Part shown: positions 47,814 to 59,085 of the stretch, piece by piece
Position numbering within the stretch: the first letter of the stretch is position 1
How the letters are laid out: each line of letters starts with the position of its first letter
Made by a program: the position numbers and the translations under genes
Notes under the pieces: model-generated
Seen by the model: the letters and a program-made list of their open reading frames with translations, nothing else
What the model was told of the DNA's origin: nothing
Database searches by the model: none
Source of the DNA: Phragmites australis
Taxonomy: Eukaryota; Streptophyta; Magnoliopsida; Poales; Poaceae
NCBI RefSeq assembly: GCF_958298935.1
Contig: NC_084944.1
Span: 20,491,679 to 20,555,678 of the forward strand
Length of the DNA stretch: 64,000 nucleotides
Direction of reading: 5' to 3'

Positions 47814-48703
47814 TGATGAGAAGATTAAGCCCTATCTTCCGTTAGGTAATGGTAAGTCGATTGGTGGAGACTCGACGTTGACGATCCAAGGCTTCCGATT
47901 AGGACAGAACGCAACCCTTGCAATCACTACATCACTGCTCCATTGGTTATCAACCGCACAAGCACGATTGACCTTGCCAAGAAGGCTAATTCCTGCAAGC
48001 GAATCAAAAACACAAGCAAGAACACGGAAGAACACAATCTGAAATTGCAAATACGATTAAGCGCACGAGTTGGGGTTTCACAAACCTAACGACGGTGAAA
48101 CTGTTCAATGACAAATTAATCAAAGAAAAACCCAAAAAGTCTATGATGACAGATGCTAGATATATGAAGAGGGGTGTGCTAGGGTTTTGGGCGACCGGGG
48201 GCATCTACAACTTGGGCTTAGACCCGAACACGTTTACAAGGCCCAATATAGCCTAAAATTATAACACAGCACATTGTTTTAATGACACAAAATAATCCAC
48301 CATGAATCTGGAGCTGGGACTAGTACCAAAACAAATCTATCATCGTTAGCTTTCCAACGCATCAAAGAACACCTTATTTGGACTCCATATGAATTAGTTA
48401 TGGCCGTTTTAGTGCGACGCTGTCTGCTGAATCTGAACCGAGTTCCGACTCCGACTTGAAGTTGGCTTGAGCCCCATCCGACTTGGCTGTTCCGTAGGTG
48501 CTTCTCCCATATTCCTAAGCATAAAAAATTCACAAAAATTGAGTAGCATCACATCCATATAATTAGTAGTATGGATAACGATTAACGAATTCACCTCATG
48601 AGTTAAACGACGTGCACGAGCCCGTGTAATCAGTCCTTGTAATGGATCAATCACCGGAGGATCACTTGTAGCTCATGTATCTAAATGAGTGATGTCCTCA
48701 TCA
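47814..48703 (-). repeat. Gypsy 3' LTR
   Basis: 890 bp, starting TGATGAGAAGATT and ending TCCTCATCA on the plus strand. The minus-strand TATA-like region (TTCATATATCTAG) is at about 48152-48165. It lies next to the polypurine tract, which makes it the 3' LTR. Confidence 0.9.
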
Positions 48704-48717
48704 TCCTCCCCCTATTG
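48704..48717 (-). promoter_or_regulatory. Polypurine tract of Gypsy element
   Basis: The minus strand reads CAATAGGGGGAGGA directly before the LTR start TGATGAGG, the expected place and base composition. It overlaps the integrase stop region (TAG at 48712-48714). Confidence 0.8.
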
Positions 48718-50085
48718 AATTGGAATCGTCCTCGATGCAACCTCATCTTCCTCTCCAACATATGGTTTTAAATCTGAAATGTTAAATGTGGGACTAACCC
48801 CAAAATCTGCAGGCAACTCAAGCTTATATGCATTATCATTAATCTTCTCAAGAACTTTAAAATGACCATTAGCTCGAGGCATCAATTTATATTTTCTCCA
48901 CTCAGGAAATCGATCTTTATGCAAGTGTAACCAAACAAGATCACCAGGTTCAAAAGTTAAATGTTTTCTACTCTGGCTACCATAAGCTCTATATTTCTCA
49001 TTCATTTTTTTAATATTTTCTTCAGTTGTTTCATGCATCTTTAGAATAAATTCAGCACATTGTGTGGCATCCAAATTTAGAGTTTCAGAAGGAGGTAAAG
49101 GTAGTAAATCAATAGGAGCATGGGGATTGAAACCATGCACTACCTGAAACGGACTTACCTTGGTGGTGGACGGATCTGTTGTAAGCGAACTCAATATGAG
49201 GCAACACTCTTCCCACATCTTCAAATTCTTCTTTAAAATAGCCCGCAACATAGTAGATAATGTGCGATTAACAACCTCCGTTTGTCCATCAGCTTGGGAA
49301 TGACATGTAGTAGAGAACAACAGCTTCGTCCCCAATTTATTCCATAATGTCCTCCAAAAATGACTCAAAAACTTCGCATCATGATCAGAGACAATGGTAT
49401 TTGGCACTCCATGTAAGCGTATAATCTTCCTGAAAAATAAATCAGCTATGTGTGTAGCATCATCACTCTTGTGACAAAGTATAAAATGTGCCATTTTAGA
49501 AAAATGATCCACCACTACAAATATACTATCTCTCCCCCTTTTTGTCCTAGACAATCCTAAAACAAAGTCCATAGAAATATCCACCAAAGGTACACTAGGA
49601 ACAAGAAGAGGCATATAAAGATCATGTGGATTCAAGTGAGACTTAGCTTTATTGCAAGTAGTACAGCGTGACATGTAGCGCTCGACATCGTGTCTCATCT
49701 TTGGCCAAAAGATATGAGTGGCCAGCACATCTTCAGTTTTCTTCACTCCAAAATGTCCCATCAAACCTCCTCCATGCGCCTCCTGTAAAAACAAAAGACG
49801 AATGGAGATAGCTAGAACACATAGCTTATTAGCGCGGTAAAGAAGTCCATCATTCAGCACATACTTATTCCAAGTTCTCCCTTCTTTACAATTTTGAAAA
49901 GCATCTTTAAAGTCCGAATCAGTTGCATAGAACCCTTTTATTGTTTCTAAACCATAGATTTTGTGATCTAGTTGGGACAACATGGTGTAACGTCTAAATA
50001 ATGCATCCGCAATGACATTGTCTTTACCTTTCTTGTGTTTAATTATGTATGGAAAAGATTCTATGAACTCAACCCATTTAGCATG
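48712..50085 (-). pseudogene. Gypsy integrase
   Basis: Frame 49983-48712 (423 codons) is essentially the whole integrase. The HHCC zinc part has [12 protein letters not shown] and RCTTCNKAK, and the core has D (SMDFVLGL), D ([10 protein letters not shown]) and E ([10 protein letters not shown]). A C-terminal region ends [19 protein letters not shown]. In the middle, the stretch after KMWEECC differs from relatives until [11 protein letters not shown], which looks like two compensating frameshifts. No chromodomain is seen. It continues from RNase H across a single TAA at 50086-50088. Confidence 0.9.
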
Positions 50086-51638
50086 TCATTTATTCAGTTT
50101 AGCTTGACTTCTAATGTGCTTTAAAGATTCATGATCAGAATGAATAATAAACTCCTTAGGCCAAAGATAGTGTTGCCATGTTTCTAAAACTCGAACTAAA
50201 GCGTACAACTCCTTATCATAAGTCGAATAATTCAGAGATGGCCCATTTAATTTGTCACTAAAGTAAGCAACGGGTTTACCTTCTTGAAGTAACACTCCTC
50301 CAATTCTAATTCCGCTAGCATCACATTCTAACTCAAAAGTCTTACCAAAGTCCGGAAGTTGGAGTAGAGGTGCATGTGTAAGCTTCTCTTTCAGCGTGTT
50401 AAAAGCTTCTTCTTGTGCTGGACCCCAATGGAATGGAACACCCTTTTTTGTCAACTCATTAAGAGGTGCAACAATGGTGCTGAAATCTCTCACAAAACAC
50501 CGATAAAAACCTGCAAGACCATAAAAACTTCTCACCTGTGTAATAGTCTTCGGGGTCGGCTAGCTCTTGATGGCTTCAATTTTTGATTCATCCACTTCAA
50601 TTCCCTGTGGAGTAACAACATAGCCAAGAAAACTAACTCGATCGGTGCAAAAGGTGCACTTCTCAAGATTAGCAAACAAACGTGCCTCTCGCAAAGCATA
50701 AAAAACAGCATATAGATAATCAATATGTTGTGTATGTGACTTGCTATAGATCAAGATGTTATCGAAATAAACCACCATAAATTTACCAATGAAAGCACGT
50801 AGAACCTCATTCATCAATCTCATAAACGTGCTAGGTGCATTAGTTAAACCAAAAGGCATCACTAACCACTCATATAAACCAAACTTTGTTTTAAAAGCAG
50901 TTTTCCATTCATCTCCCAATTTCATTCTTATTTGGTTGTAACCACTACGCAAGTCAATCTTTGTGAACACAATAGAACCACTTAACTCATCAAGCATGTC
51001 ATATAGCCTAGGGATAGGATGGCGATATCTTATGGTAATGTTATTAATGGCTCTACAATCAACACACATGCGCCAACTACCGTCTTTTTTAGGAACCAAG
51101 AGAACAGGAACAGCGCAAGGACTAAGGCTTTCTCGTACATACCCACGGTCCAAAAGGTTTTGGACTTGCCATTGAATTTCCTTAGTCTCCTCTGGATTGG
51201 TCCTATATGCTGCATGGTTTGGCAAAGTTGCTCCCGGGATCAAATCAATTTGGTGCTCGATTCCTCTCAAAGGTGGCAGTCCCGGGGGTATCTCGGTTGG
51301 AAACACATCCTCATACTCCTGCAAAAGGTTAGTGATAGCAGAAGGCAAAGAGAAAGGTATATCATCAAGTGAAAATAAAGCCTCTTTGCATACCAAAGCA
51401 TAGCAAGGAACATCATTGTTAACAATTTCAGCAACGTCTGATTTTGTAACAAGCATAACACCACCTTTTAATTTAATGCCTATGGAACTAGAATAAGGCA
51501 TTGGTTGCTCTTTCTTTGGTGGAAAATCATGTTTAGCTACTTGCTAATTTTCATATTGTAAATCTTGCTCTCTCTTCGTATTTTCAGCTATCACTTTATC
51601 ACATTGCACAATCTCACTCGGTGTTAAAGGAAGCAAGG
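50086..51638 (-). pseudogene. Gypsy reverse transcriptase-RNase H
   Basis: RT frame 51501-50560 has the entry block IEHQIDLIPGATLPN, VPKKDGSWRMCVDCRAINN, FTKIDLRSGYNQI and WLVMPFGLTNAPSTFM. The catalytic motif YFDNILIYS (codons about 50766-50743) has Asn in place of the second Asp of FDD (codon 50760-50758). A TAG at 50560-50562 replaces a Trp codon. The RNase H frame 50535-50086 has [41 protein letters not shown] and [12 protein letters not shown]. The RNase H catalytic residues appear intact, but the RT active site is predicted dead. Confidence 0.9.
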
Positions 51639-52007
51639 TTATTTTCTTTCCTTTGTGCATAAGTTGTATTTATTACTTCTACCATGGTGTGTAGCATTAG
51701 TATCAAACTCCCAAGGACGGCCTAACAAAAGGGAACATGCTTGCATAAGTACGACATCACAATCTACATAATCATGGTAGGAATCAATGGAAAAAAGAAC
51801 ATGAACAGTGTGTGTTACTTTCGCCTTACCACTGTTATTGAGCCATTGAATGTGATATGGACGAGGGTGTGCGCGAGTTGCCAAACCAAGCTTCTTGACA
51901 AAATCTAAACTCACCAAGTTATTGCAACTCCCACCATCAATTATAACTCGAACATGGCAGTCCTTGACAATGAAAAACATCTGAAACAAATTATGGCGTT
52001 GAAGCTA
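51639..52007 (-). pseudogene. Gypsy aspartic protease
   Basis: Frame 51989-51639 has CHVRVIIDGGSCNNLVS, the D-G-G form of the active site used in this grass family. It then has YHDYVDCDVVLMQACSLLLG, the flap and C-terminal strand region. Two consecutive TAG codons (52010-52005) separate it from gag in the same frame. A frame change near its end precedes the RT linker, which includes a further TAG at about 51543-51545. Confidence 0.82.
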
Positions 52008-53381
52008 CTACGCTTGCTCTATTTGAGCACTCAAAACCTGTTGTACAACAAAAGTTCTATTTTTGTAATCCTCAATGGCAGCAACACCTAAAATCTCATC
52101 ACCATCGCTATCGGTCTCATGATCACCTACAAGATGAGCTTGACGCACAAATTCATCGTCAACATCACTAGTACTGATGTACCCACCGTCATCGGTTGCA
52201 ACGTAAGCGCGTTGACTGGGGCAATCCTTCATGACATGGCTCATGCCCTTGCAACGGCGGCACACAATACTCGCTGAACTACTCGTGGAGCCAGTTGAAG
52301 GAGTGGTCTTCGTCGCTGGTTGCTGCAGAGAAACAGATTTGCTCACCTCGGTTGTATGTGGTGCTGGTGGTGACGGTGTTGCTGTACACGCCCTATTATC
52401 GGAGGGGGCAGTAGACCGTGCCGGAGCGAATGAGGCTGATTTGGCTTTGCCCGATTGCGATCTGGAGGAAAACGAACTCCCAATATTCTGCAACTTTGGC
52501 TCATGTCCTTGCAATTCTTTCTCTGCCAACATAGCAAGATAGAACAACCTATCCATGGTATTATAATCTCTATAGTCAACCAAGTCCTGAATTTCATGTC
52601 TTAACCCCGAATAAAAATGAATCATTGTATCCTCATCATTTTCTTGTATATCACAGCGAAGGACAGAAATGTGTAGTTCATTATAGTCTTCATTAACAGA
52701 TCGACTACCTTGATTGAAGCGCTGCAATTTCTTTTTTAAATCTTGTTTGTACTCAGGGGGTATAAATATACTACGCATGGCATGCTTTAATCTCTCCCAA
52801 GTAGTGGGTTCTAATCCAGCATTTACCAACCCATTCCACCAAATAATTGCATAATTAGTGAACTCACTAGTGGCTTGTCTAACTCTATGTATGTCAGGAA
52901 CCATGTGAGAATTAAACTTCTGCTCAACTGTCATTTTCCAATCTATATAAGCATCAGCATCATATGAACTATCAAAAGAGGGTATCTTAAACTTGACCTT
53001 AGCTTAGTGATCATCATTACCTCGAACATTACCTCTGATGCGGTGGTTACGGTTGTTGTTATTGCTGTTCGGTCGATGCTGATGTTGTGCCCTCCAATCT
53101 TGTCCCACAAAAACACCAGCATCATCATCTTCATGTCCAGCATTGGGATCATCATTGTCAGAAGCATCTTCTTCCTGTGGATCCCGCAGCTCAATGTCGT
53201 TCACCCGTGTGACTAGATTAGCAATGCTTGCTCTCATGTCGTTCATCCTTGTGACAATGTCGTTCAATATTTGATTTTGTCTTGCCATCATGTCGTTCAA
53301 CGCTTGATTCTATTGCTGAACGAGGGTGTTAAGTTCTCCCTTGGAGACACAGTCCTTGAAATCCTTTGGATCATTTTCCAT
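52008..53381 (-). pseudogene. Gypsy gag
   Basis: It starts at ATG 53381 (MENDPKDFKD) and runs in one frame to the stop at 52008-52010, with two in-frame stops: TAG at 53310-53312 (Gln expected) and TAA at 53004-53006. The conserved core has FTNYAIIWWNGLV and LKHAMRSIFIPPEYKQDL, and an RLFYLAMLAEKELQG block. Near the end a zinc knuckle (CRRCKGMSHVMKDC, CX2CX4HX4C) precedes an acidic tail. Coiled-coil sequence with repeated NDI/NDM occurs in 53300-53220. Confidence 0.88.
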
Positions 53382-54750
53382 GGTTAGTAGAAAGCAAAGG
53401 ACAAAACAAAATTATCCCTATCACTATTAGGCAGTGGAATCACACACACTCAAGCATCTTACCACACTCTTATAAATGTTCTTACCAACTCAACAGGTGG
53501 AACAATCGGCGGCTGCTTCTTGATAACTTGTCGAGCGAGGGTATGATTGCAAGAGAGGACCTGTTCTGCTCAAGAGAAAGTGTAGCTTGGCACGACACAA
53601 TATGGTAGCAAGGAGTAGCAAAACGTAATCAGATTAGCAAAGCTGAATAAATGTCCAAAGTAGTTATCGTTGCTGGTCCCTAGCGTGTCCCTAGACCTAG
53701 CACAACAAGCTGAAAGAAAGGACCAAGCACAAAGAACACAGTGTGCTACCACAATCTGATTGCCTTTAATATTTCTAATTTTTACCACAATATTTTTTCT
53801 CTATTTTTTTTTGCACACTTTCTTTTCCAGATGTTGTAGCACACACTTATAAAGGGTCTAAAAAATATAGGCACAAAATTTGGAAGCAACCAAAGCCAAA
53901 ACAAATCACAAAGCGGTAGACAGCAGGATGTGGAAAATGGGTGCTGAAACTTCCAGGCCCTGAAAGAGGGTGTAAACAGTCGAATTTGGGAGTCAAACAG
54001 GCCAACAAGTCATAGACTAGTTGCTTTTTTCACATCGAGCTCAAAACTAGCTTTCCAACAGCGTATATAACGTCCAAATCCAAGTTCGTAGGCAAAAGTT
54101 ACGCCCGATTTAGTAAACACCGCTCAAACTAAGATTTATGCGCATTTATTTTCTTTTGTTGGTTTAGGGCAAAGCTTCCCTATCAACCGAACACAGGACA
54201 CGGCTAAGTAACTCTGCTTAGTGATGTAAACACACCTAGAGCAAAGCTACCCTAGGCTATGGATGATAACAGCAGCGGAAAATTATGGTAAAGCTTCCCT
54301 ACTCAATCGGTAAGCCCACAAAATTAGGGCAAGCAAGCAATCTAATCGCCAAATGAAAAATGAGGGCTACGGTGGCAGGGCGAGTGATACAAGACAGCTT
54401 GCGACCTATCTAGGGCTAGTATGGTGAGAATTAACACAAGGCGGTTCACGAGGGCAAATCGAGTGATGTAGTGGCTCGACTTGTTGGTGGGGGTGGGGAT
54501 GGTGGGAGAGTGGTGCGACAAATAGCACGGGCGTTGAACTAAGACCAAGAACACTACTCTAGACCAGCAAAAAGAATCGACCACAATGGACACAAACTCA
54601 ACAATGCGACACCAAAAATGAAACTGCAAGGCCCAAAGGGTTGTAGGACAGCGGACAAGGGAAATATTTTGGCTTTTTTAGCCTCTAGGTGATGAAAACA
54701 GAACTAATCTAAGGGGAAAACAAAATTACCTAGTGGGCAACCTAAAAATA
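53382..54750 (-). other. Gypsy 5' leader
   Basis: About 1.4 kb between the primer-binding site and gag ATG without a coding domain. It should hold the packaging signal. Short ORFs here have no recognisable domain. Confidence 0.7.
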
Positions 54751-54758
54751 TGATACCA
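54751..54758 (-). promoter_or_regulatory. Primer-binding site (tRNA-iMet type) of Gypsy element
   Basis: The minus strand reads TGGTATCA two bases (AC) inside the LTR end. It matches eight bases of the initiator-Met tRNA complement and then diverges (TATTTTT), so the site has decayed. Confidence 0.7.
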
Positions 54759-54760
54759 GT

Positions 54761-55653
54761 TGATGAGAGGATTAGTCCCAATCCTCCGTTAGGTAATGGT
54801 AAGTCGATTGGTGGAGACTCGACATTGACGATCCAAGGCTTCCGATCAGGACATAACGCAACCCTTGCAATCGCTACACCACTGCTCTGTTGGTTATCAA
54901 CGGTGTGTGGCACTATTGACCTCGCTAAGGAGGCTAATTCCTGCAAGTGAATCGAGAACACAAGCGAGAACATGGAAGAACACAATCTGAAATTGCAAAT
55001 ATGATTAAGCTCACGAGTTAGGGTTTCACAAACCGAACAACGACGAAACTGTTCAATGACAGATTAATCTAAGCAAAACCCAAAAAGTCTATGACGATGG
55101 CTTCTAGATATATGAAGAGGGGTATGCTAGGGTTTTGGGTGACCAGGGGGGTGTCCACAACTTGGGCTTAGACCCGAACATGTTTATAAGGCCCGATATG
55201 GCCCAAAATTGTGACACAGTATATTATTTTGATGACACAAAATAATCCACCATGAATCTAGAGCTGGGACCAGTACCGAAACAAATCTATCGTCCTTAGC
55301 TTTCCAACGCATCAAATAACATCTTATTTGGACTCCGTATGAAGAAGTTATGGCTGTTTTAGTGCGGTGTTGTTTGCTGAATCTGAACCGAGTTCTGACT
55401 CCGACTTGAAGTTGGCTTGAGCCCCGTCCGACTTGGCTGTTCCATAGGTGCTTCTCCCATATTCCTAAGCATAAAAAATTCACAAAAATTGAGTAGCATC
55501 CCATACTTATAATTAGTAGTATGGACATCGAGTAACGAATTCACCTCATGAGTTAAACGACGTGCGCGAGCCTGTGTAATCGGTCCTTATAACGGATCAA
55601 TCATCGGAGGATCACTTGTAGCGCGTGTATCTAAATGAGTAATGTCCTCATCA
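54761..55653 (-). repeat. Gypsy 5' LTR
   Basis: 893 bp. It pairs with 47814-48703 with the same TGATGAG start and CTCATCA end. The minus-strand TATA-like sequence is at about 55102-55115. Confidence 0.9.
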
Positions 55654-55751
55654 ATAGATGGCCCATCATCTTCCGGCACTTGGTCTCGGTTGGAGGACCC
55701 ACCTTCTAAATACTGCCACGTCCGCTTGTGACTAGCGGGTGGATTTGCCAT

Positions 55752-56459
55752 CCCTACAACACAATATTCATATTCAATATGCTAATCTATTTAGAGGTAA
55801 TTTTAATCTTTTTAACTAATTCAGTACTACAAAATTGGAGCTAGGTTTTAATCTATTTAAAGGTGATTTTAACATTTTCCCTTTAAATCACTACTACAAA
55901 ATTAGAGATCTAGATAACAATGGCATAATCACATACTCAATTAGAGCTCAACTAGAGTTTAATTGGAATTATTGTTAAACATTTAATAATTTTCTGAATT
56001 AATTACGCTTAAGCAAAGCATAATCCTATTTAGAAAAAACTAAAAAGATGAATATTATGTTTATCATGAGGGTGAGTATTTTTAATGAACAGGGACTAAA
56101 CTAAAAAGATTAACAAAATTGATTTCACCAATTTTGGGGTTACCAATAATTAATTATGAATTATCGATGCTTAAAACTATTTTATAAACCATTGAAATTT
56201 AAATATATATTTCATTGATCCTAGCATTTCTAACATGTAGAGTATGCTAAAACAAATTTAACAAAATTAGTTTCATAATTTTTGGAGCAATATTCATTTT
56301 TCTACACATTTTACAATTTTCAACCGATTTAACCATTGAACACTAATTCTATTTCGCATTTTTGATTTAACTAAAATAAAAATAATATCTAAAGCTCTAA
56401 AATATTTTTGTACCCAAAGTTACCTAGCCCAGCACATGCAAAGTAGGACCGGCCAAGTT
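55752..56459 (-). other. CACTA 5' AT-rich region upstream of exon 1
   Basis: About 0.7 kb of AT-rich sequence upstream of the exon 1 ATG, without ORFs; probably 5' UTR or an intron of the transposase gene. Confidence 0.5.
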
Positions 56460-56800
56460 CACTTCGGTGAACATGGCTCACAGCCATTGTCGTCGGCGTT
56501 CGGCCGAGCTTGTCGATGACGACAGCAGTGCCGTTCGACCGTGATCAGCGGTCGGAGAATCTACACGGGCATGCGGACTCAGCGATGCGCAAAAAGGGGC
56601 ATGGGACCAGAGCTCCGCCGGCGGCGTGCGAGGTGGCACAGCATCAGGCCAAGGGGAAAATGAGGACCGCTAAAGGAAGAGCACGACCACGTGAAGCTCA
56701 TCGTGTGCTCCGTTGGCGCGAAGAGACAATGGTGAGGTAGCTCGGTTGGTGCGCAGAGACAAAGGTTGGCGCGAAGAGCTAGGGAAGAGGACGACGCCTT
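56460..56800 (-). other. CACTA GC-rich leader/promoter region
   Basis: A GC-rich block between AT-rich DNA and the subterminal repeats. It includes a TTATATAG box at 56799-56806. CACTA promoters sit here, overlapping the subterminal repeats. The 76-codon plus-strand ORF (56510-56740) is Arg-rich and shows no domain. Confidence 0.45.
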
Positions 56801-56809
56801 ATATAGACT

Positions 56810-57071
56810 CGACTTATCAGTGCCTACTCGTAATATGAACTGGCACTAATACTTAGTATCAATGCCGGCTCATAGTTATGAGCTAGCACTGAAGTATCAG
56901 TGCCGGTTCATTTCATGAGCCAGCACCAATACTGAGTATCAGTGTTGGTTCAACCCGGCTCGATCGTTGATCGAGCGGGAAGTTACGAACCAACCCTGAT
57001 ACTTCATCAGTGCCGGTTCTATCATAATTGGCACTGATGGGGCGGCACGTATGACTGTTTCTATTGTAGTG
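56810..57071 (-). repeat. CACTA right terminus: subterminal repeats and terminal inverted repeat
   Basis: Copies of TCAGTGCCGGTTC and inverted forms repeat about eight times at 20-40 bp. The block ends ..CTGTTTCTATTGTAGTG, the complement of the CACTACAATAG terminus, at 57071. CTT (57072-57074) follows and could be half of the 3 bp target duplication. Confidence 0.82.
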
Positions 57072-57506
57072 CTTCCAGAAATCCGAGAATTATAGTTTGA
57101 TCGCGAGTCCGGCAGAGTCCATGTTTGAGTAGAATTCCACATTTTTTTGCCGACTTCTCGAAATTTCCAACATGGGAAAGCTTCTAGATAGCCGAGGGGA
57201 TGTCAGTAATGATGTTGGGCCTTGATTGGGCCTATTGGGCCTAGGGTGCCCATGGGCAGCTGGGCCCACCTGGCCTAGTCAGCCTCGGCTTTTCTCCTAA
57301 ATTTTGATCTTTTTCATGTCTTTCCCAATTTGAGCCTTTTTCCTGGTATTTTGTCGCCTTTTTATGAGATTCAAGAAAACACTTCAAAAACGACAGCATA
57401 CTCGAAAATCATTAAGGTTAGCCATAATAATACATAATCATGTTGCAAATCAAGCCATAGATTGAGAGAATTAAGCACTAAAATGGTACAATAACGAGTG
57501 CCAACA
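57072..57506 (-). repeat. LTR-type block, copy 2
   Basis: Homologous to 42354-42794. It starts exactly at the CACTA terminus and ends TGCCAACA, the same end as copy 1. On the minus strand it would be the start of an LTR (TGTTGGCACTC). The CACTA element therefore appears to have inserted within this LTR. Confidence 0.7.
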
Positions 57507-57508
57507 GT

Positions 57509-57849
57509 GCCGCCGCCATTAGAAATTTGGATTTTGCTTAGATTATTCTGTCATTGCAGTTTTGCCGTCTATCAGTTTGTGGAACCCCAACTCATGTGCT
57601 TAATTGGTATCTAGCATTATTCAGATTGCATCTACTATGTTCTCGCTTGTGTTCTCGATTCGCTTGCAGGGATAAGCATTCTTAGCGAGGTCAACCGCGT
57701 CTTGGCGTGGTCGATAACCAATGGAGCAGTGGTGTAGTGATTGCGAGAGAACGATCAGTTCTGATCAGAGCCTTGGATCATCAACATTGAGATCTCCATA
57801 ATCGACTTATCTACAGTATTTATCGGAAGATCAGGCCACACCATCATCA
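57509..57849 (+). repeat. Diverged, inverted remnant of the nested Gypsy's LTR family
   Basis: It aligns with the reverse complement of about 54761-55115 (the R-U5 end of that LTR family). Shared blocks are TTTTGCTTAGATTA, TTCTCGCTTGTGTTCTCGAT, TTAGCGAGGTCAA and CATCATCA at the end. Many substitutions place it as an older, oppositely oriented insertion. The U3 part is missing. Confidence 0.7.
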
Positions 57850-59085
57850 AGCTCCTTCCCTGTTTCTCCCCAAAGTCCAGCTGCTGCCAGTCGATTTCCA
57901 CCTCCGGCTCGTCCCTGATCCTGATGAGCCCTTGGTGAGCACCTCTGACCTTCCCTTAACCTTCCTCGAGGTCCTCTCCCCTCTCTCCATACCTGTGCCA
58001 AGTTCTCACCAAACTACCACGGCCACCGCCTCCTCTGCTCGCCGCTGGCCTCCTAGGAGCACCCCCGAGCCGAGCCCAACCACAAAACGGGTTCGCCGCA
58101 CCGTGTAGCAGCTCCCTAGCGGAGAAACGCCAAACTAGGATTGTCCTATACCCGCTTCCATGTGCGTCACCACCTCTCTCAACTTTGATGAGGTCCCTAC
58201 ACCACACTGGCCACATTCTGTCGACGGGAAACACACATGCGACTCCCCCGTGTTGAGCCGAACCCCTGGGGTAGCCCTCGACTACTCCCAGTGCCAGCAG
58301 CCCTATTCCACTGTAATTCTAGCCATTGTGTCGGTGCTGCTGTCCTCCCTCTCTCTGTGCCACTCCCTATTTGGCAGACAGGTGGGCCTCGCCACTACTG
58401 TCAGCCAGACCGCCACCTAGACTGTGGACATGGGCCGCCTTCTTTCCTTTGGCTCGGCCCAGTCCACAGACATAGCCCATGGCCGATTGACCTTCCTTGG
58501 GCCACAGTAGGCCAAAGACCATACCCCGCCCCACTGAACAAATGGACCAGGCCCAGATACATCGTAACATGCACAATGCCCCCTCTTCCTTTTTCTTGAA
58601 TTAATTTTCCAACAAAATTTTGAGAACCATTTCTCCGCCATTCCAACTCTGATTTCAATGATTCTTTCACCAAAATTCCTCAAAATTCAAGATCTATCCA
58701 TCTATACCAATTTCATAATTTTTGGAGTTTATTTGAATTCTTCATTTGAATTTTATTTGAATATTCACTTATATTTCATTGAGTTTCTTCATATTTGTTT
58801 ATATTTTTATATAATTTGTATATAACATCATAGCTCATATCATGAGTAGTTTAGAAATAGAATTATCTTGTTTAACCATGACCTAGGCCATAAATATAAT
58901 CTTGGTAGGTTTTAAATAATAGTTTAACTAGAATAATAAATTGGTAAATGCCTAGGAATTTAGGTTTAAACGACAAAGAACCTTAGAAAATTTTATTAAT
59001 AAATTATGATAAATAAATATTTATATTAATGTATGTTACCTTCAAAAACCCTAGGAGAATACCCTAGACCTATGGATGTAGGTAT
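57850..59085. other. Unassigned: GC-rich 0.75 kb then AT-rich 0.5 kb
   Basis: 57850-58590 is C-rich and gives many overlapping short ORFs on both strands without a domain. 58600-59080 is AT-rich. The profile resembles promoter/U5 halves of large grass LTRs, but no matching ends were found. Confidence 0.35.

Larger units (their letters stand above)
47814..55653 (-). mobile_element. Complete Gypsy retrotransposon nested in CACTA exon 1
   Basis: LTRs at 47814-48703 and 54761-55653 share TGATGAG/CTCATCA ends and are flanked by the duplication ATAGA (47809-47813 and 55654-55658). Internal order on the minus strand is primer-binding site, leader, gag, protease, RT, RNase H, integrase, polypurine tract. 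Protein blocks resemble an abundant grass Gypsy family; I see no chromodomain after integrase, so I leave the lineage open. The LTRs differ at roughly a tenth of sites over their first ~230 bp by eye, so the insertion is old. Several stops are present. Confidence 0.92.
47787..55751 (-). pseudogene. CACTA transposase exon 1, split by a Gypsy element
   Basis: The exon starts at ATG 55751 (MANPPASHKR). It runs to 55654, is interrupted by the Gypsy insertion, and resumes from 47808 to 47787 before a GT donor. Without the insertion and one copy of its duplication the exon has exactly 40 codons in phase 0 with exon 2. Composition is Ser/Pro-rich at the start and acidic in the middle. The insertion therefore inactivated this copy at its first exon. 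Confidence 0.72.
43587..57071 (-). mobile_element. CACTA (En/Spm) element, copy 2, with a nested Gypsy
   Basis: On the minus strand the order is: right terminus (minus-strand CACTACAATAGAAACAG at 57071), subterminal GTGCCGG repeats, GC-rich leader (about 56460-56790), exon 1 at 55751, interrupted by a Gypsy element (47814-55653), then the transposase ending at 44397. On the left, another set of GTGCCGG repeats lies at 43880-44035. Left of it is a GC-rich block resembling the 5' leader rather than a terminus. No left terminal repeat is visible, so that side is truncated or rearranged. It belongs to the same transposase family as 1-2795. Confidence 0.82.

Noticed and set aside
47832..48533. Short ORFs repeated in both Gypsy LTRs (for example 48279-48533 and 55184-55528)
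   Set aside because: They are conserved only because the LTRs are duplicates; no protein domain.
57956..58683. Several overlapping 70-120 codon ORFs on both strands
   Set aside because: C-rich composition gives open frames in all directions; no domain or codon pattern favours one.
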